A stretch of 64,000 bases of DNA from the NCBI GenBank assembly GCA_003339415.1, contig PDHQ01000024.1, positions 62,001-126,000 on the forward strand, in the 5' to 3' direction. The notes below the pieces were generated by a model. That model saw only the letters and a list, made by a program, of their open reading frames with translations, did no database searches and was not told where the DNA came from. The stretch is from Ophiocordyceps camponoti-saundersi (nom. inval.) (taxonomy: Eukaryota > Ascomycota > Sordariomycetes > Hypocreales > Ophiocordycipitaceae). Position 1 is the stretch's first letter; every line of letters begins with the position of its first letter. This document shows, piece after piece, positions 19,337 through 31,900 of the stretch. The position numbers and the translations under genes are program-made.

Positions 19337-20330
19337 ATGAAGACGGCGCTAACCTGCGTCGCCGGCCTCGCCGTTACCGGACTCGTCGTCGCCAGCGGAC
19401 GGCCCGTCTCTACGCCAGGTCTTGCCCCTCGTTACTCCGACTTCACACTCCGTCCCGTCCCGGTTCCGAGACACGGCCCCGTTCCCCGAGCTGTCGGAGA
19501 CGGCTTCTGTCGCCAGGGCTCTCACGACTGTAAGTCGTTTTGTTTTATTGCGGCCGGCTCGTGCTCATAGTCAGCCAGGCCTTGACATCGGACATGCCGA
19601 TCAGTGCTGCGACAACGATAGCTACTGCTACGTCAACAGGAACTTTGAGCCGCGATGCTGCCCCATCGGCTCTAATTGCGTCGACGACTCACCATGTAAG
19701 AGCGACAGCTTCTTCTGCAGCAAGCCCGTCGATAGAATTGGCTGCTGCGGAAGGTTGTGTCCTCAGACGAGCCATTATCTGTGTCCGCAAAGCTTGGGAG
19801 GCCGATGCTGCCCTTATGGTGCGCAGTGTCAGGCCGGAGGGAATTGTCTCCAGACCAAGACGACGATACCGACGACGACGAACCCGCCGGCTGCCGACTC
19901 CGGCTGCTCGTCTCGGAGTTACAAATGCGCTGATGGGACTGGCTGCTGCGGCCTCGATCAGAGCTGTGCGCGCGTGAGCGAGACGGCCTACTGCGCTCCC
20001 GTCGACCGAGGACTCTCACGCGGAGCCCTTGCCGGTATTGGCGTCGGCGCCGTCGTGGTCATAAGTGTCGTCATGGGCGCGGCGGCCTGGTTGTGTCTGT
20101 CCAGTCGAAGACGTGACAAGGACGAGCTGCGGATCTCGACAATATCCCCTAGGCATGGTCTAACCGAGGACTATTCCGGACCAAACCCTGTGTCTGGGCC
20201 GTATACAGAGTCGGCTGTTCCCAGTGCCACCCGCCTTCTTGGGGGCCTGCCGCGGGCCGTTCCGACTCGACCTGATGGGCCCGGGGACATTGCAGCCCCT
20301 GTCGAGATGGATTCGGAGGAGAGGCGATGA
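19337..20330 (+). CDS. Cysteine-rich single-pass membrane protein (type I), function unknown
   Basis: Two exons, 19337-19529 and 19579-20330, give 314 residues. The acceptor at 19578 is chosen over AG at 19570 and 19574 because only it joins the Cys-rich frame (GSHDC-LDIGHADQCC). A signal peptide (MKTALTCVAGLAVTGLVVA) is followed by a Pro/Arg-rich linker and a Cys-dense ectodomain of about 150 residues. The ectodomain contains two repeats of the form RCCPxGxxC (PRCCPIGSNC, GRCCPYGAQC) and a related TGCCGLDQSC. A Thr/Pro hinge precedes the last repeat. One membrane helix (about 213-238, GALAGIGVGAVVVISVVMGA) is followed by SRRRDK, a basic stop-transfer, and a Pro/Ser-rich cytosolic tail of about 75 residues. 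The layout suggests a plasma-membrane sensor or wall-linked receptor with many disulfides; I do not recognise a named family. Confidence 0.8.
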
Positions 20331-20684
20331 TGATGACGGCTGGCCTTTCCTCATCATACAAAACCTAATCTACAATACCTTCTCTATCTAGCTAGCCGGC
20401 AGCATGCCTTCATCGGCCGTTGTACAATCAAAGACGATCTAGAACGCCGGTCCTTGTTTTTGCCCTCGAGTTTTTTTTTTCCTTTCAAATTGCTTCCTTC
20501 GACTTGCTGTGAAACCTTTTCCAACGCCTATCGCCATGAGAATTTCGAGACTGTGAAGAGACAAACAGAAGCAGGAAGAATGACGGAGAAGAGACTGATG
20601 TCGGTTGCCCAGAGGCGAAATCGTCTGTCTGTGCTTTTCTTCATCATAGATGACGATGTTTCTTCTCTTCCATGACCACATTCC
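20331..20684. other. Intergenic between convergent 3' ends
   Basis: This T-rich stretch holds the 3' regions of the Cys-rich membrane protein (+) and cdc14 (-). No gene is seen. Confidence 0.5.
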
Positions 20685-21653
20685 TCAAGCAACGACACCG
20701 CCAAACGGCGCGCTATTCCGCAGGTCCTTAACCAGGTCTTCGACGCTGCTGAGGTGTCGACTGAGCAAGCCTTGCTTCTCCTCGGTAGTCAGAGTCATGG
20801 TGGTTTCGGTGCTGCTGACAGTCTTCTTTCGCTTCGGCTGGGCGGCGAAGGCTCCGACCAGTTTGCTGGGGCTGCGCTGCATCATGGCGGGCACGGAATC
20901 GCGCTGGTCGGCGCGCGGGATAGAGGGCGTCTCGGGCATGAGGTAGCAGTAGAGAAACTCGACCAGCTTGAGCTTCACTTCGCGCGTCGTCGAGCGCGAC
21001 TTGAAGAGCGATGTCACCGTCAGTAGGCCATCCAGTGCCTCGAAGGTGCGCGTGTTTGTCGGGGCGTCGAGGAGGGCGACGACGAGGGTGAGGAGGGTGG
21101 CGGATTGGATGGCAGGGCAGTTGAAGGGCTCGAGAAGGTCGAGAAGAAGCTGCTCGTCGTGAACAGGTATGTGATTCCATCTCTCGCGTCAGCTATGCTG
21201 TAATAGAAGCGTAAAGTAGAAAGCGTGCGGAGAGAGAAGACCACGGACGTTCATGTTTTGCTCACGCGCAAACAACGACTTGCTGGGCGGATGCAGCAGA
21301 AGCAGACCCTGCACCAGATCCAAAGCGCTGAGGATGAGGATATCGTTCTGTCCATCGCTGCCCTTAGCCATAAGACGATCGAGGGTGCCGATCAGACGAA
21401 GGGCAACGTTCCACTCGAAGCCCTCCTGCAGCTTGAAGAATTCGCGAAAGGCCGGATCGTGCGATAGGCGACATAGGTCCTTTGGCGGAGGGGACTGCTG
21501 TTGCTGCTGTCGCTGCTGCGTCTGCGGCTGACCGTCCGAGTCGGAGAGGCAAATCTGAGCCAAGAGGCCTTCTATCTGACGTAGACCCTTGCGTACTTTG
21601 GGACCGTCATATGAGGAGAGGTTGTCGAAAGCGAGGGATAAGAGGGTTTCCAT
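20685..21653 (-). CDS. cdc14: Cdc14 of the septation initiation network (Sid1 partner type)
   Basis: Two exons on the minus strand, 21653-21249 and 21149-20685, give 289 residues. The protein opens METLLSLAFDNLSSYDGPKVRKGLRQIEGLLAQICL, the characteristic start of fungal Cdc14 (fission-yeast type, unrelated to the budding-yeast Cdc14 phosphatase). A short poly-Gln stretch follows, then FKLQEGFEWNVALRLIGTLDRL, ILILSALDLVQGLLLLHPPSKSLF, NCPAIQSATLLTLVVALLDAPTNTRTFEALDGL and STTREVKLKLVEFLYCYLMPE. The splice (GTCCGT donor) joins FAREQNMN to LLLDLLEPFN, restoring a conserved helix; an alternative GTGAGC donor lies a few codons upstream. In S. pombe the protein binds the Sid1 kinase and is needed for septum formation. 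The METLL start is preferred over a Met 22 codons upstream because that extension is basic low complexity. Confidence 0.9.
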
Positions 21654-22880
21654 TTTCTCCTCTCTGTTGCCTCTCACAGTTTGTCTGCGCGTGGTTTTTT
21701 TTCTTCTTTTCCCTCCCACCTTGCCGCTCTTCTTCCTCAGCTCACCCCCTTAGATATCGTCGGCCTGCGGTATGATTAGTAAAGAAAGAAACAAGTTCAA
21801 AAAAAGATGCCTGGGGGAATTGTGCTCTTGTTTAAGATGTCGATATGTATGGCTTGCAAGGGTGATGGGGAAAAGGGGGTGTTGATTAAAAGAAACTGGA
21901 TGATAAGAGAACGGAGAGGAGGAGGAGAGAGAGGAGTGTGCGTCGCGAGAGTTTTTGCCTGTGCGACGAGATGGTCGCCCGTTGACGGGGCAACATAACG
22001 GGGGTGGGGCCGCTGAAGTGGGGCCGCTGTGGACGGAGAAACGGGCCGTCCAGAGTGGAGTTGGTAGGTTGGTGGCATCCGGATTGTGCCACTCAGCTCG
22101 GTGACAACCTCCCTAGCTCTGTCTACCTGATAAGCTCTTATGCCTCGTTCAGGCCAGCCCCTTGCTTCGTGTTTCTCTTATCACATGAGCATATGTACAT
22201 ATGTAATTATACACTGTTACAATCGCGACGCGCAGCTTCTGCTAGGTTTACGAAATTACATACGGAGTACGGAGTAGTGTGGATAGCTTCCGAACGGCTG
22301 ACGCAGCTCTGCTGACTCAGCCATCACCACCTCCGTGTCCATCTACCACTTCCACCTACCAGCAAAGGCGGTCCGTAGCTAAGGCGAGATAAACCACGAG
22401 GGTTAAAACCCATCCTCCACCCTCCTTCGTCCCCCCCCCCTCCCTTTTACCCCAAAGAAGTGAGAGAGCCCGCCCGATCCGATCAAGCTCGAATAGCCTC
22501 TTTCTCTCGCAGCATGAGTTTGCCTCGCGAAAAGCTCTCTGTAATCTCGACCCCGCTGCTCTTATCCTCCCATCGTCTCTCCCCCGCTATCCCTCGCCGC
22601 CGATGACGCTGCCCATTTGGGCCGCGACCTCCGATACGACGCTCCGACGACGACGTCAAGCCGACGAGTCGCAGGCCTTGGGGTCCTTTTCCCCCGCCCC
22701 TTTTGCCTGACGTGGCCTCTTGCGAACTCTCCTCGGATCCTTACCGTTTTGCCGTCTGTGCGGCGCCTGGGGCTGCCGTCATCTTGTTATAGACTTTTTT
22801 CCGATCCGGATACGATTGCTTCTCTTCTTCTCCGCTCCCCTTCTCTGCATCTACCCTACTTTCTTTTGCGCCTCGTGACC
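21654..22880. other. Divergent promoter region of cdc14 and GGPP synthase
   Basis: It contains leaders of both genes, a short T-rich block, a TACGGAGTACGGAGTAG double motif near 22261 and a GGGGCCGCTGAAGTGGGGCCGCTG direct repeat near 22007-22030. The frame of GGPP synthase is open from an ATG at 22617 but this extension looks like leader. Confidence 0.5.
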
Positions 22881-24152
22881 ATGTCCCCTTCTCCCCCTTC
22901 ATCCTTGCCACAGCCCGTCGCTGACAGCGATCCTCCACCTCCTTCTAATCCGCTGATTTCACCCAACATCATCCCTCCAAGGACGTCGAGTACCGGCCTT
23001 CACTCCCGTTCTGGCCATAGCAACAGCAACTTGTCGCATTCGGGTTCGGTCCTACGTCCCGTCTCGGAAGCCGACTGGCTCGGCCAGAAGAAGCCACAAT
23101 ATTCATCTTCATCAAACATCAATTGGTTATCTCCCGCCCTCGACGGCTTTCCCGGCGCAGCCATGCAACAGCAAGACGTCCGTCCGCAGCATTCTCCCCC
23201 TTCTTTCACCCCCAATCATGAACGTTACGCCCACGACGATCTGCAATTCACCCCCGACCGCTCCTGGACTGAGGGTAAGGAGAGGGTCATCAGGGCTCCC
23301 TTCGAATACGCCATCAGCCATCCGGGCAAGGACTTTCGCTCCCAGGTCATCAGCGCCTTTAACGTCTGGTTGCAGGTGCCGCCCTCGAGCCTGCAGGTCA
23401 TCACAAAGGTTATTGGCATGCTGCATGAGTCGTCGTTGCTCCTCGACGATGTTCAAGACTCGTCCGAGCTACGCCGTGGCTTTCCCGTCGCCCATAGCAT
23501 CTTTGGCATTGCTCAGACGATCAATGCAGCGCATTATATCAGCTTCGTCGCCTTACGCGAGCTACAGCAGCTTAATAGCCCGCGTGCCATCTCCGTCTTT
23601 GCCGACGAGCTTGTGAACCTATTTCGCGGCCAGGGCATGGATCTGTTCTGGCGTGATACCCTTACGTGTCCCTCCGAGGACGATTACCTAGAGATGGTTG
23701 CCAATAAGACAGGTGGCATATTTCGACTAGGCATTAAGCTGATGCAGGCCGAGTCGGCGGCTACTATCGACTGTGTGCCTCTAACTAACCTTATCGGTCT
23801 CATCTTCCAAATTCGAGACGACTATTTAAATCTGTCCTCGACCGAGTACTCGATTAATAAGGGAATTTGCGAGGACCTCACCGAGGGCAAGTTTTCCTTC
23901 CCCATCATCCACAGCATCCGGTCCGACCCCGGGAACCTGCAGCTCGTCAACATCTTGAAGCAGAAAACGACAGACGTCCAGGTGAAGCGCTATGCCGTGT
24001 CGTACATGGAGGGTACCGGCAGCTTCGCTTATACGCGCCGCGTCATCGCGACGCTCATCGAGAGGGCGCGCAAGATGGTCCTCGACCTGGATGCGGGTCA
24101 GGGCAAGGCCGACGGTATCCTCGAGATCTTGGACAAGATGGCGGTGGAGTAA
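22881..24152 (+). CDS. Geranylgeranyl diphosphate synthase
   Basis: A single exon of 423 residues. The enzyme condenses isopentenyl diphosphate with allylic diphosphates up to C20 GGPP, used for protein geranylgeranylation and for diterpenes and carotenoids. After a Pro/Ser-rich N-terminus of about 130 residues come the catalytic landmarks: [20 protein letters not shown] (conserved KxxR substrate-binding region), the first Asp-rich motif DDVQD at residues 189-193 followed by SELRRG, and the second IRDDYLN at about 311-317, with [20 protein letters not shown] after it. The absence of bulky residues just before DDVQD ([10 protein letters not shown]) fits a C20 product. The start MSPSPPSS is chosen because it follows the usual fungal pattern; an in-frame ATG 88 codons upstream is possible. 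No terpene cyclase is nearby, so this is likely the housekeeping copy. Confidence 0.93.
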   Translation: MSPSPPSSLPQPVADSDPPPPSNPLISPNIIPPRTSSTGLHSRSGHSNSNLSHSGSVLRPVSEADWLGQKKPQYSSSSNINWLSPALDGFPGAAMQQQDVRPQHSPPSFTPNHERYAHDDLQFTPDRSWTEGKERVIRAPFEYAISHPGKDFRSQVISAFNVWLQVPPSSLQVITKVIGMLHESSLLLDDVQDSSELRRGFPVAHSIFGIAQTINAAHYISFVALRELQQLNSPRAISVFADELVNLFRGQGMDLFWRDTLTCPSEDDYLEMVANKTGGIFRLGIKLMQAESAATIDCVPLTNLIGLIFQIRDDYLNLSSTEYSINKGICEDLTEGKFSFPIIHSIRSDPGNLQLVNILKQKTTDVQVKRYAVSYMEGTGSFAYTRRVIATLIERARKMVLDLDAGQGKADGILEILDKMAVE

Positions 24153-24555
24153 CCAGACTTTTCTTTTTCCCTTTGGCTGTAGGTGTCTCTTTAAGAGTTC
24201 TGAGTGACCGCCTTGATCGTAGATCATGCCGTTACGGGGACAAGCAGGGGGAACACGGGAGGGGGCAAACTGACATGTATGAGATGTCTTTGTTTCTAGT
24301 TCGTGACGACGACAACGATGACGAGACAACGATGACAACGACGAGAAACAGAGAATGTACACAAAGGACATATGTAACATGGTCATATAAAGATGAAAGT
24401 AGTACGAAGATATTCGATGCTGAAGCGGGCTACCCTCCCGTCATCTTGTTCCAAATCGAAGGCCCGCTGACCTTGCATCCTAATGGGTATGGGGTCTCAA
24501 ACGCCAAACGGCAAATAACGCTCGAAGAAGAGGAAAAAAAGACCGAAAGGAGACA
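24153..24555. other. Intergenic between convergent 3' ends
   Basis: It holds the 3' regions of GGPP synthase (+) and the peroxin gene (-), with ACGACAACGATGACG-type simple sequence at 24305-24345. No gene is seen. Confidence 0.5.
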
Positions 24556-26152
24556 TCACGAGGATGTGGATGGTGCGGCGGCCCGTCTCTTAACCAGTCT
24601 GACCCAACGTCTCCTCCGCCACTCTCCTCTCCTGCTGCCGCCGTCGCCGTCATCGCCCTCTTCCCAGCTGGGCTGAGCCGATGCGTCGGCAGGCTTCTTG
24701 CTCGCGGCGGTAGGGGGCTGAGAGTAATCGACGACGCCGGTGCGAGCCTGCCTGTCATCGAACATGTCGTAGACCCAGCGCTCGCCCTCGGTCTCGACCT
24801 CGACGCCGGTGATGATGCGATCCTCGACCCACTCGCGGCTCCAGAGGTCGAGCGCCCACTTCTTCTCGCTCCAGTGCCAGCCGGGAGGCGGGAGGACGTC
24901 CTCGAAGAAGCGGGAGCCGCGGGGACGACGACCGGCGATGCGGGAGGGCGAGAGCGGATCGTAGGGCTCGGGCGAGAAGAGCCAGGGTTCCCACGCGTCG
25001 GCGTCCGGGTCGGCGCGTTGCAGTTCGAAGATTTCGGCCTCGCGCGTTTCCGGCGCCGAGTCGAGGATGACGTCGGACGCGGTCAGGCGGTCGAGGAGGG
25101 AACGGGCGTCTTCTTGTGGGACGGCTTGATGATGGTGTTGAAGGAGGAGCTGCTTTAGCCGTGGATGCTGAGAGAGGACGATGGCCCATCCGCCGACGAA
25201 GAAGATGAGGCGCCACGGAATGACGTGAGCGGCCAAAGCCATGACGAGGGCGGCGGCGACGAGGATGAGGAAGACGGTGGAGGAGAGGGCTTCGTTACTG
25301 AAGTCGGTTACCGGCACGACAAGCTTGACGATGTGATCGTGGGCATGGGAGAAGTCGGCCATGCTGTTCTGCAGGTCGCGCATATTGCGAAAGAAGTCCC
25401 TACTTAGATCCTTGGCCGGCGGCCGGACCGTGGGCGTGGGCGGAGCAAGCGGAGGCCCACGAGGCGAATATCCGACGCCCTGCTCGCTCGAAAGCGTTCC
25501 CTGCGGCGGTGCAGGATGACGAGCTACGAACGCCGGTACCAGGACGCCGAGAAGGAGCACCACCAGCGGTAAGACCGGTAATAGATGGGGGTCGAGACAG
25601 ACGAAGGAGTAGACGGCTAGCAGGGACATTGTGTGCGTTGGTCGGCGCCACGACAGGAGACGCTCGGCTTTGGCTTGGAAGCGGAAGACGACGCCGATGC
25701 GGGCGTTGAATAGGCGGAAGTTGTACGACATTGTCGTTATGTTGAAGCCGGGCCGTTGGGCGTGAGGTGAGGCTTTTGCTTCGGGCATTTCGGAGCCGTC
25801 GACGGGAATCACCTGCTGTAGCAACCTAGATGATGAGAAAGAAATCGAGTCAGCCTTTGGAGAATCAAAAGGAAACCAGCTCAAGCCAAAGGGGAAGAGA
25901 AGGGGGAGGGAAACGGCACTTCTCAACCAGCCGATCCTGGATGCCGGCCCTTTCTCGAATGGCAGCAAGGCCGCTGCGCAGACCCGACGGCGGCGAGGAC
26001 TCGGTAGGCGGCGGATCCGCCACGACGGGTGGTTCTTCGCGATCCATGATCAAGTCTGGTCCGAAGATGAGGGTCGTCGTGTTATCGGTAGAAAAGAGAT
26101 CGAGTCTCTCATCATGATCATCGTCATCATCTTCGTCGCAAGGCTGGGACAT
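24556..26152 (-). CDS. Peroxisomal membrane peroxin of the Pex23/Pex24 (Pex28-32) family with dysferlin region
   Basis: Two exons on the minus strand, 26152-25920 and 25825-24556, give 500 residues. The N-terminus is acidic (DEDDDDDHDE), then LAAIRERAGIQDRLVEK joins across the intron to LLQQVIPVDG. The conserved MSYNFRLFNARIGVVFRFQ block leads into a double hydrophobic segment at about 144-179, and a second hydrophobic pair lies at about 258-298. Residues about 340-437 form the dysferlin (DysF) region: REAEIFELQR, WEPWLFSPEPYDPLSP, PPPGWHWSEKKWALDL and EGERWVYD with the expected paired Trp residues. Such proteins sit in the ER or peroxisomal membrane and control peroxisome number, size and ER contacts. 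Whether it is the Pex23 or Pex24 orthologue cannot be settled here. The C-terminus ends in an Arg-rich tail. Confidence 0.9.
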
Positions 26153-27769
26153 GCCGCGTATGAAGCTGGACGGGGCGGAACGGAGGAAAGGAGAAATTAA
26201 TTCGCCGAGCAGAGACGGGTCAATAAAGCGGATGACGTCTTTTCAGCCTAGTAGCTTGTGTGTGCGTGCATGTGTTTTTTTTTCCTTTCCACTCGTCTTG
26301 TTCGTGGCGTTTTGTCTCTGGCTTTCTCTGCTTCCGGCTTCGTTCGTTTCAACCCTGTTCGGGGCATGGTTTCGTGAACCTCGGTTCGTTTGGGCGACTT
26401 ACGTGGTCGGTCTTTGTAATCCGCTCCACGTATTATAGCCTATAGGTGGGGGTGTGGAGAGGATTGTGGCTTGCCGACGTACCCTGGACCTGAGTCATTT
26501 TCCACCGCACCTGAAGAAAGAAACTGCAGCAAGAAGCAGGGAAAACGAAGTTTCGTTGTAGAAAGTATGTATTTCATTTCTGCGTTCTTTATCATTATCG
26601 GTGCTCGGGCTATTCATTATAAGTTGATTTATCGTATAATGATGGTTCTTTGCTTGGCATCTTCTTCACATGGTATGCCCGCTGAACCATGAACCCGAGC
26701 CACCCGGACAGGTACCTGCTCTCTCCCCGCTAGCCTGCTAGTCGTTACTACGTGGTAGCGGCATCGCATCTCAGTGCAGGCCGCAATTTGAACCGCCCAC
26801 CCCTTGCGTGTGAATGAAAAGGGGTTCGCAGAGCAGAAGCAATGCATAGGTCCGAATGAGAGGGTTTAAAAAGCCGAGAGTCTGCTTTTTTTCCCCTTCC
26901 TGTTCCATTTTATGTACAGGTGCACAAGTACCTCCGTAGAAGCGGATGTCGGGCCTGAGCCGAGTCACCTATTCAGACGTTGACAACGCCCCATTTACTA
27001 TTATGGGAAGAATGCAATATATCCGCTGCATTTTCGAATGCTTGCAAAGAGGCGTGTGGTTGCACGAACCTTGTCTTTACTCACCCATCTCCTGCCTGCC
27101 GACCTACATAGGTACGGATACCTACCTACTTTACAACGTGCAGCCCAACTAAAGATGGCCGACTGAACTGCACAACTACCGCGCCGCCGGCTAGCGTGCA
27201 AATTCGCCGCGATACCCTTCCCAGCATTGCGAGATTCTCAGCGGTTGGTCCGCCCGTCGGATCCAACGTAGGCTTTTGCTTATGCTTTCTAGCGAACGTC
27301 GTTGTTTGCGTACAAACGTGTGTACATATGAGTGTATGTATGTACTGTATGTACGTATGTCTGTATGTCTGTATGCTCGGGTTATAACGCTACAAAACTA
27401 CCAGTTTGTTTTTTGTTTACTCACGGTTGCGAGATGATTAAGCGCCAACCCTGGGGGGGGGGGGGGGAAGCGAGGCGTGAACGCACACCTCGGTCTGCCA
27501 AGCAAAGCTGGAGGACAAGAGCCACGTCTCCTCGATAATTGCTACAGTTTTCCTCTTCAACCCATCTTCTCATTTCTCTTGTGTACGGATAGTACCTGTA
27601 CATATAGAGGCACGCTAGGTGTTGCGGGCAACTGCGGAGCCGTCCCACCTCAAAGAGAGATGGGGTGGAAACCTCCTGCAAGGAGAAGTGAGCGCGGCGC
27701 TAGCTAGCCGTAGTATCCAGTGCTAATCTGTTTGCCGGTTGTCTCTCCGTCTCTCTCTCTCTCTTTCGT

Positions 27770-27802
<33 letters not shown>

Positions 27803-28901
27803 TGCTGTGGTGGGCGATGATTTCACGGACAGCCACAATTGGGTACCTGCCGACGCCATCATCTATCTGCAAGGGTCGGACGCAGGTATTTCAGAACAAG
27901 GCAGACTCGGCTTGCACAATTGAAAGATTGCAACCTGCTGTGCTTGCAGGTATTCCGCAGGTACAGCGTTACCTCCAGCCGCCCATCCCAGGGGACCCGC
28001 CGGCCAAGTTGTACGGAGTAGCGTCTGCCGTATCCGCTACGCTGTCTGGCACATTTGGTCCTTTGAAGACACCCCTCCCCACCCCCTCCCGGGAGACCCT
28101 GCCTGTGCCGCCTACCTGCACCTACTTGGGTACCTACCAGGCACTCGACTGACCGCTGCAGCAAAGGCCGGGCTACGGGCTACAGCGCAGCTGCAGGTGC
28201 TCTAGGCTCTCCCTTCGCTACCTCCTAGAGCCATCAGTCATCCACTTCCCGCGCTGTTTCTCACACCCCCCCTTTTCCTCTTCTTCCTCCCCCACCCAAG
28301 TCTCCTCCATTCCTCGTCACCCTCATGGGGGAGAGACTCGGGAAACAAGACAAGGGACAAAGGAAAAAAAAAAAAGGTCTGAATCGCTCTCCTCCCTTCT
28401 CCCTCATACCTCTCTTGCCGCCTTCGTCCTCCCGCCCGCCCGCCTACCTACCTAGGCAGGTCGCGTCCTGACCCCTGGCCTGCAGAAGCTTCTTCGTCTT
28501 TGCCTCCCCCCAAAGCCCAGCAACTGTCCTGAACAGAAAGCTCACAGGCCTTCGTTTTCCTTCAACTGCCTCCCCCGGAATGAGGCCGTCTCTCGCCTGC
28601 ACTCGGCTTCCCGTTCAGCCTGAGTGAGGCTTGTGGCGAGCCCTCGACTCGCCCCTATGACGCTGGAGCACAAATCATCGTTCGCTGGGCCCCGACCGGC
28701 CAACTCGTCTCTTGCTCGTCTGTCAGTCACCGACAACCCTTTGCAACTCCCCCCTCCCCTCTCCCCACCGCCGCTCGTTTGCTGTAGCCCGCCTTTTCCC
28801 ACCCCCCCTCCCCCCTTTACCCCCTTTGCTCATCAGCACCAACAAGCTATAGATCCTCTTTATCGTCGTCGTCCACGAGCGAGGACGACGTTGACGGGTC
28901 A
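26153..28901. other. Intergenic: peroxin upstream and pom1 upstream region
   Basis: About 2.7 kb without a convincing gene. It contains TGTATG repeats (27325-27375), a G run near 27452-27467, CT and GT tracts (27757-27802), one TACGGAGTA motif near 28012 and TACCTAC motifs near 28130 and 28445. The last 500 bp are C-rich leader before the pom1 start. Confidence 0.5.
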
Positions 28902-31900
28902 ATGCTCGCCGCTCCCGCCTCCAGCCATCATACGCTCCCTTCCATCCCTCGAAATGGCCAAATGTCTGCTCAAGTGGCCGTCCCCCAGTACGAGTTGTTG
29001 CCATCTGTCAGCTTCGACGACCTCCATGCGAGCATCGAGACCGCTTCGACCAATCTGAAGCGCTCCCACCCTCCTCCGAACTCGACCGGCCCGCCCCCCC
29101 GCGACTCCGCTGGCATGATCGACCGCACGTCGACTCCTCAAAGGCACTCCGTGGCTCACGGTTCTGGCCAGCCGCGCTCCGCCAACGCCCCGTTCGCCAC
29201 CAGGTCAAGCCGTTCGGGATCCATCCTGCGAGGAGCCAATGCTGCCCCCAAACAACCCGCCACTTCTGCCGAGAACCCTCCGGCCCGAAGCCGTCGTCAG
29301 AGCCATTACCCGCCCATCTCCAACGCCACCGTCGCCCCCAAACCGCCGCGCAAGTCGATCGGCTCCGGCATGGCAGACGTCGAAGCCCGGACCTCGCGGT
29401 CACGACGCCCTAGCCTTTTGACCGATCGGACATCTGGTGACGCCAGCAGGAGATTTGTCGACGCCACTAGACGATCCGTCGATGGCTTTTCTGACGGGAC
29501 GCGCAACGCGGCAAACTCGAGAGCTACCAAGGCAAAGTCAGTTCTGCCACCAACACGATCGGCCGAAGTCATCCCAATGGCCGCTTCAGTGCTCGCCTCT
29601 TCGGACGACAATCGTCTGGCTTCCCGCTCCCCTCGCGTTTCTGTCAGGGCCGCCGCGGCCGCCGCTCAGCCTCCAATCGGCAAGCGAGCCTCCATGATGC
29701 CAGGCGCCCATCATCCCACTCACGTCACCGGTCTGGGCGCCAGGACCATCAGCCCCACTGATACGCGGCGGATGAAGCGACTGTCGACGATGCCGCAGTC
29801 TCAGAGCCTCAACGCCATCTTCAAGGCGCCGCCGCCTCCGCCGCCGCCTATGGACCTGCGGGCTCATTCCCGGTCCCCCTCCATGATACCCCGCCGCACG
29901 ACCGCCACGCCCTCGTCGGCTCGCACGACGCCTGACGTCGGCAATCGCAAGTCGTACGGCTCAGCCCAGTCCGTCGCCTCGGCCGCGAGCTTTAACACCA
30001 TGCGCACCTCGTCAGGCTCCCTGCAGCCTCGAATCTCGCTGCAGTCAGTGTCTCGGCTCCCTGCGCCCAAGCACGCCGCCTCGCACAACTCGCTATCTGC
30101 CGACGGCGAAGAAGACGTTCCTCCTGTCCCCGCCATACCCAAGGCCTACGAGTCGCCCAAGGACTCGTCCACCGATGCCTTCTTCGCTGACCGGCGGAAG
30201 ACCAGTCTCGGCGAGTCCCTGGGTGGATATCCTGGCTCCGTCGGTGTCATACCCTTCCCCACTCACCCCGAACCTACGAAGACTACTCCGAGCCGCAACG
30301 GTCCCGCGAGAGGTCCGACGGCGAGTGCTGACGATGGCAGCAACGGCGGCGTACAGCCCAAGAAGCATCTCCAACCACTGAGGCTACCGCCGCTCAATCT
30401 GGGGCCTCTGAAGCTGCCGCCCAGTGTTAGGATCCCGGCCGCCTCGACTGTCGCCGATCCCAGATGCGACATGAGCCCGCCGCCCTCGAGGCAGCTGCCA
30501 AAGACACCCTCTACGCCGATGACGGCTTCCAAGACTGCCTTCTTTTCCAAAAAGTATGACGATACCATTCAACTCCCGTGCCTGCGGAGCAGCAGCACCA
30601 TCCATAATACGTACCGCGTGACCCCGACGCCCCCGGACGCCGACTCTTCGAGCTCTTCTCTTGTTGCCTCGGAAACGAACCACAAGGCGAGCCTGTCGCC
30701 GTTTCTGTCGACGTCTCTCCCCAAGGGCGGCTTCGAGCCTGCTCTGCTCAAGAGGTCCAAAACGGGCGTCGACTCTCACGCCGCGGCCGGCAATGAATTT
30801 GACGATGCGCCTCGACGCAAGCCCTTCGCCGCCAGGGAGTCGGGCTCGGACAAGACCGCCACACCAAAGTCCCCGCCACCTCTTTCTGACTCGACTGCTG
30901 ACGAGCCGCCGACCCCGTCGTCCATCAACTCTCTCAGAAGGAAGCTCAGCTTGTCCTGGATGCGAAATGGCTCCAAGAGTAACGCGGTGGCCTCGACTGA
31001 AGCTGCCGACAAGCCCGCTATGCGACAACAGCCCCCAAAACAAGAGGCCATACCACAGCACCGCATCCCTTCCTCCGCCACGACCGGTAGCCTGATGATT
31101 CCAAAACGCCTAGACCAGAGCCCGACCGTTGGGCCCAACGGCCTCTACGTGGAGCTCAGGCGACGAAAGGACTCTACCGCGAGCTTGACTGCGCATCTCG
31201 CGCAAGACAGGGTCAGAAGCGACAATTGGGGCAGCAAGAAGGAGAGGACCGAGCTGGTGGCGTCGCAAGGTATCCACGGTACGGGCATCATGAGCAAGAT
31301 GCTGAAGCCCAAGGCTTCCAATGTCGGATACTCGGCCGTCGAGCTGGACAAAGATGACCTGGTCGCCGAGGAAGAGATGCGGAAGATGGGCTCGAAGCGC
31401 AAGGAGACGGAAGTCGCCGCCAAGGCCCTCGACGCGTTGAGAAAGCGGGCGACGTCCAAGGAGCGCGTCGGTCCGCACGAGGCTATCCGCATCGCGATGC
31501 TCAACATTTACGAGCGGGGCGAAATCGTCGACTTCGAGGACATTTACTTTTGTGGGACGCAGAACGCGAACAAGGTGGTGGGCGACGTGCAGTCGGACGC
31601 ACCCAACTTTGGTTATGACGACGACCGCGGAGACTATACGATTGTGCCTGGCGATCATCTCGCCTACCGCTACGAGATCATCGATGTGCTCGGCAAGGGC
31701 AGTTTCGGCCAGGTGGTCCGATGCATCGACCATAAGCAGGGCGCTCTCGTGGCCGTCAAGATTATTCGCAATAAGAAGAGGTTCCACCAGCAAGCTCTCG
31801 TCGAGGTCAACATACTGCAGAAGCTGCGTGAATGGGTGAGTACCAAGTGAGTCACTGCGGAGAGGAGGAGCAGGGCCTAACACTTGTCTCGGCAGGATCC

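Noticed and set aside
30384..31061. 225-codon minus-strand frame inside pom1
   Set aside because: Antisense shadow of the pom1 N-terminal coding region, Arg/Gly-rich with no motif.
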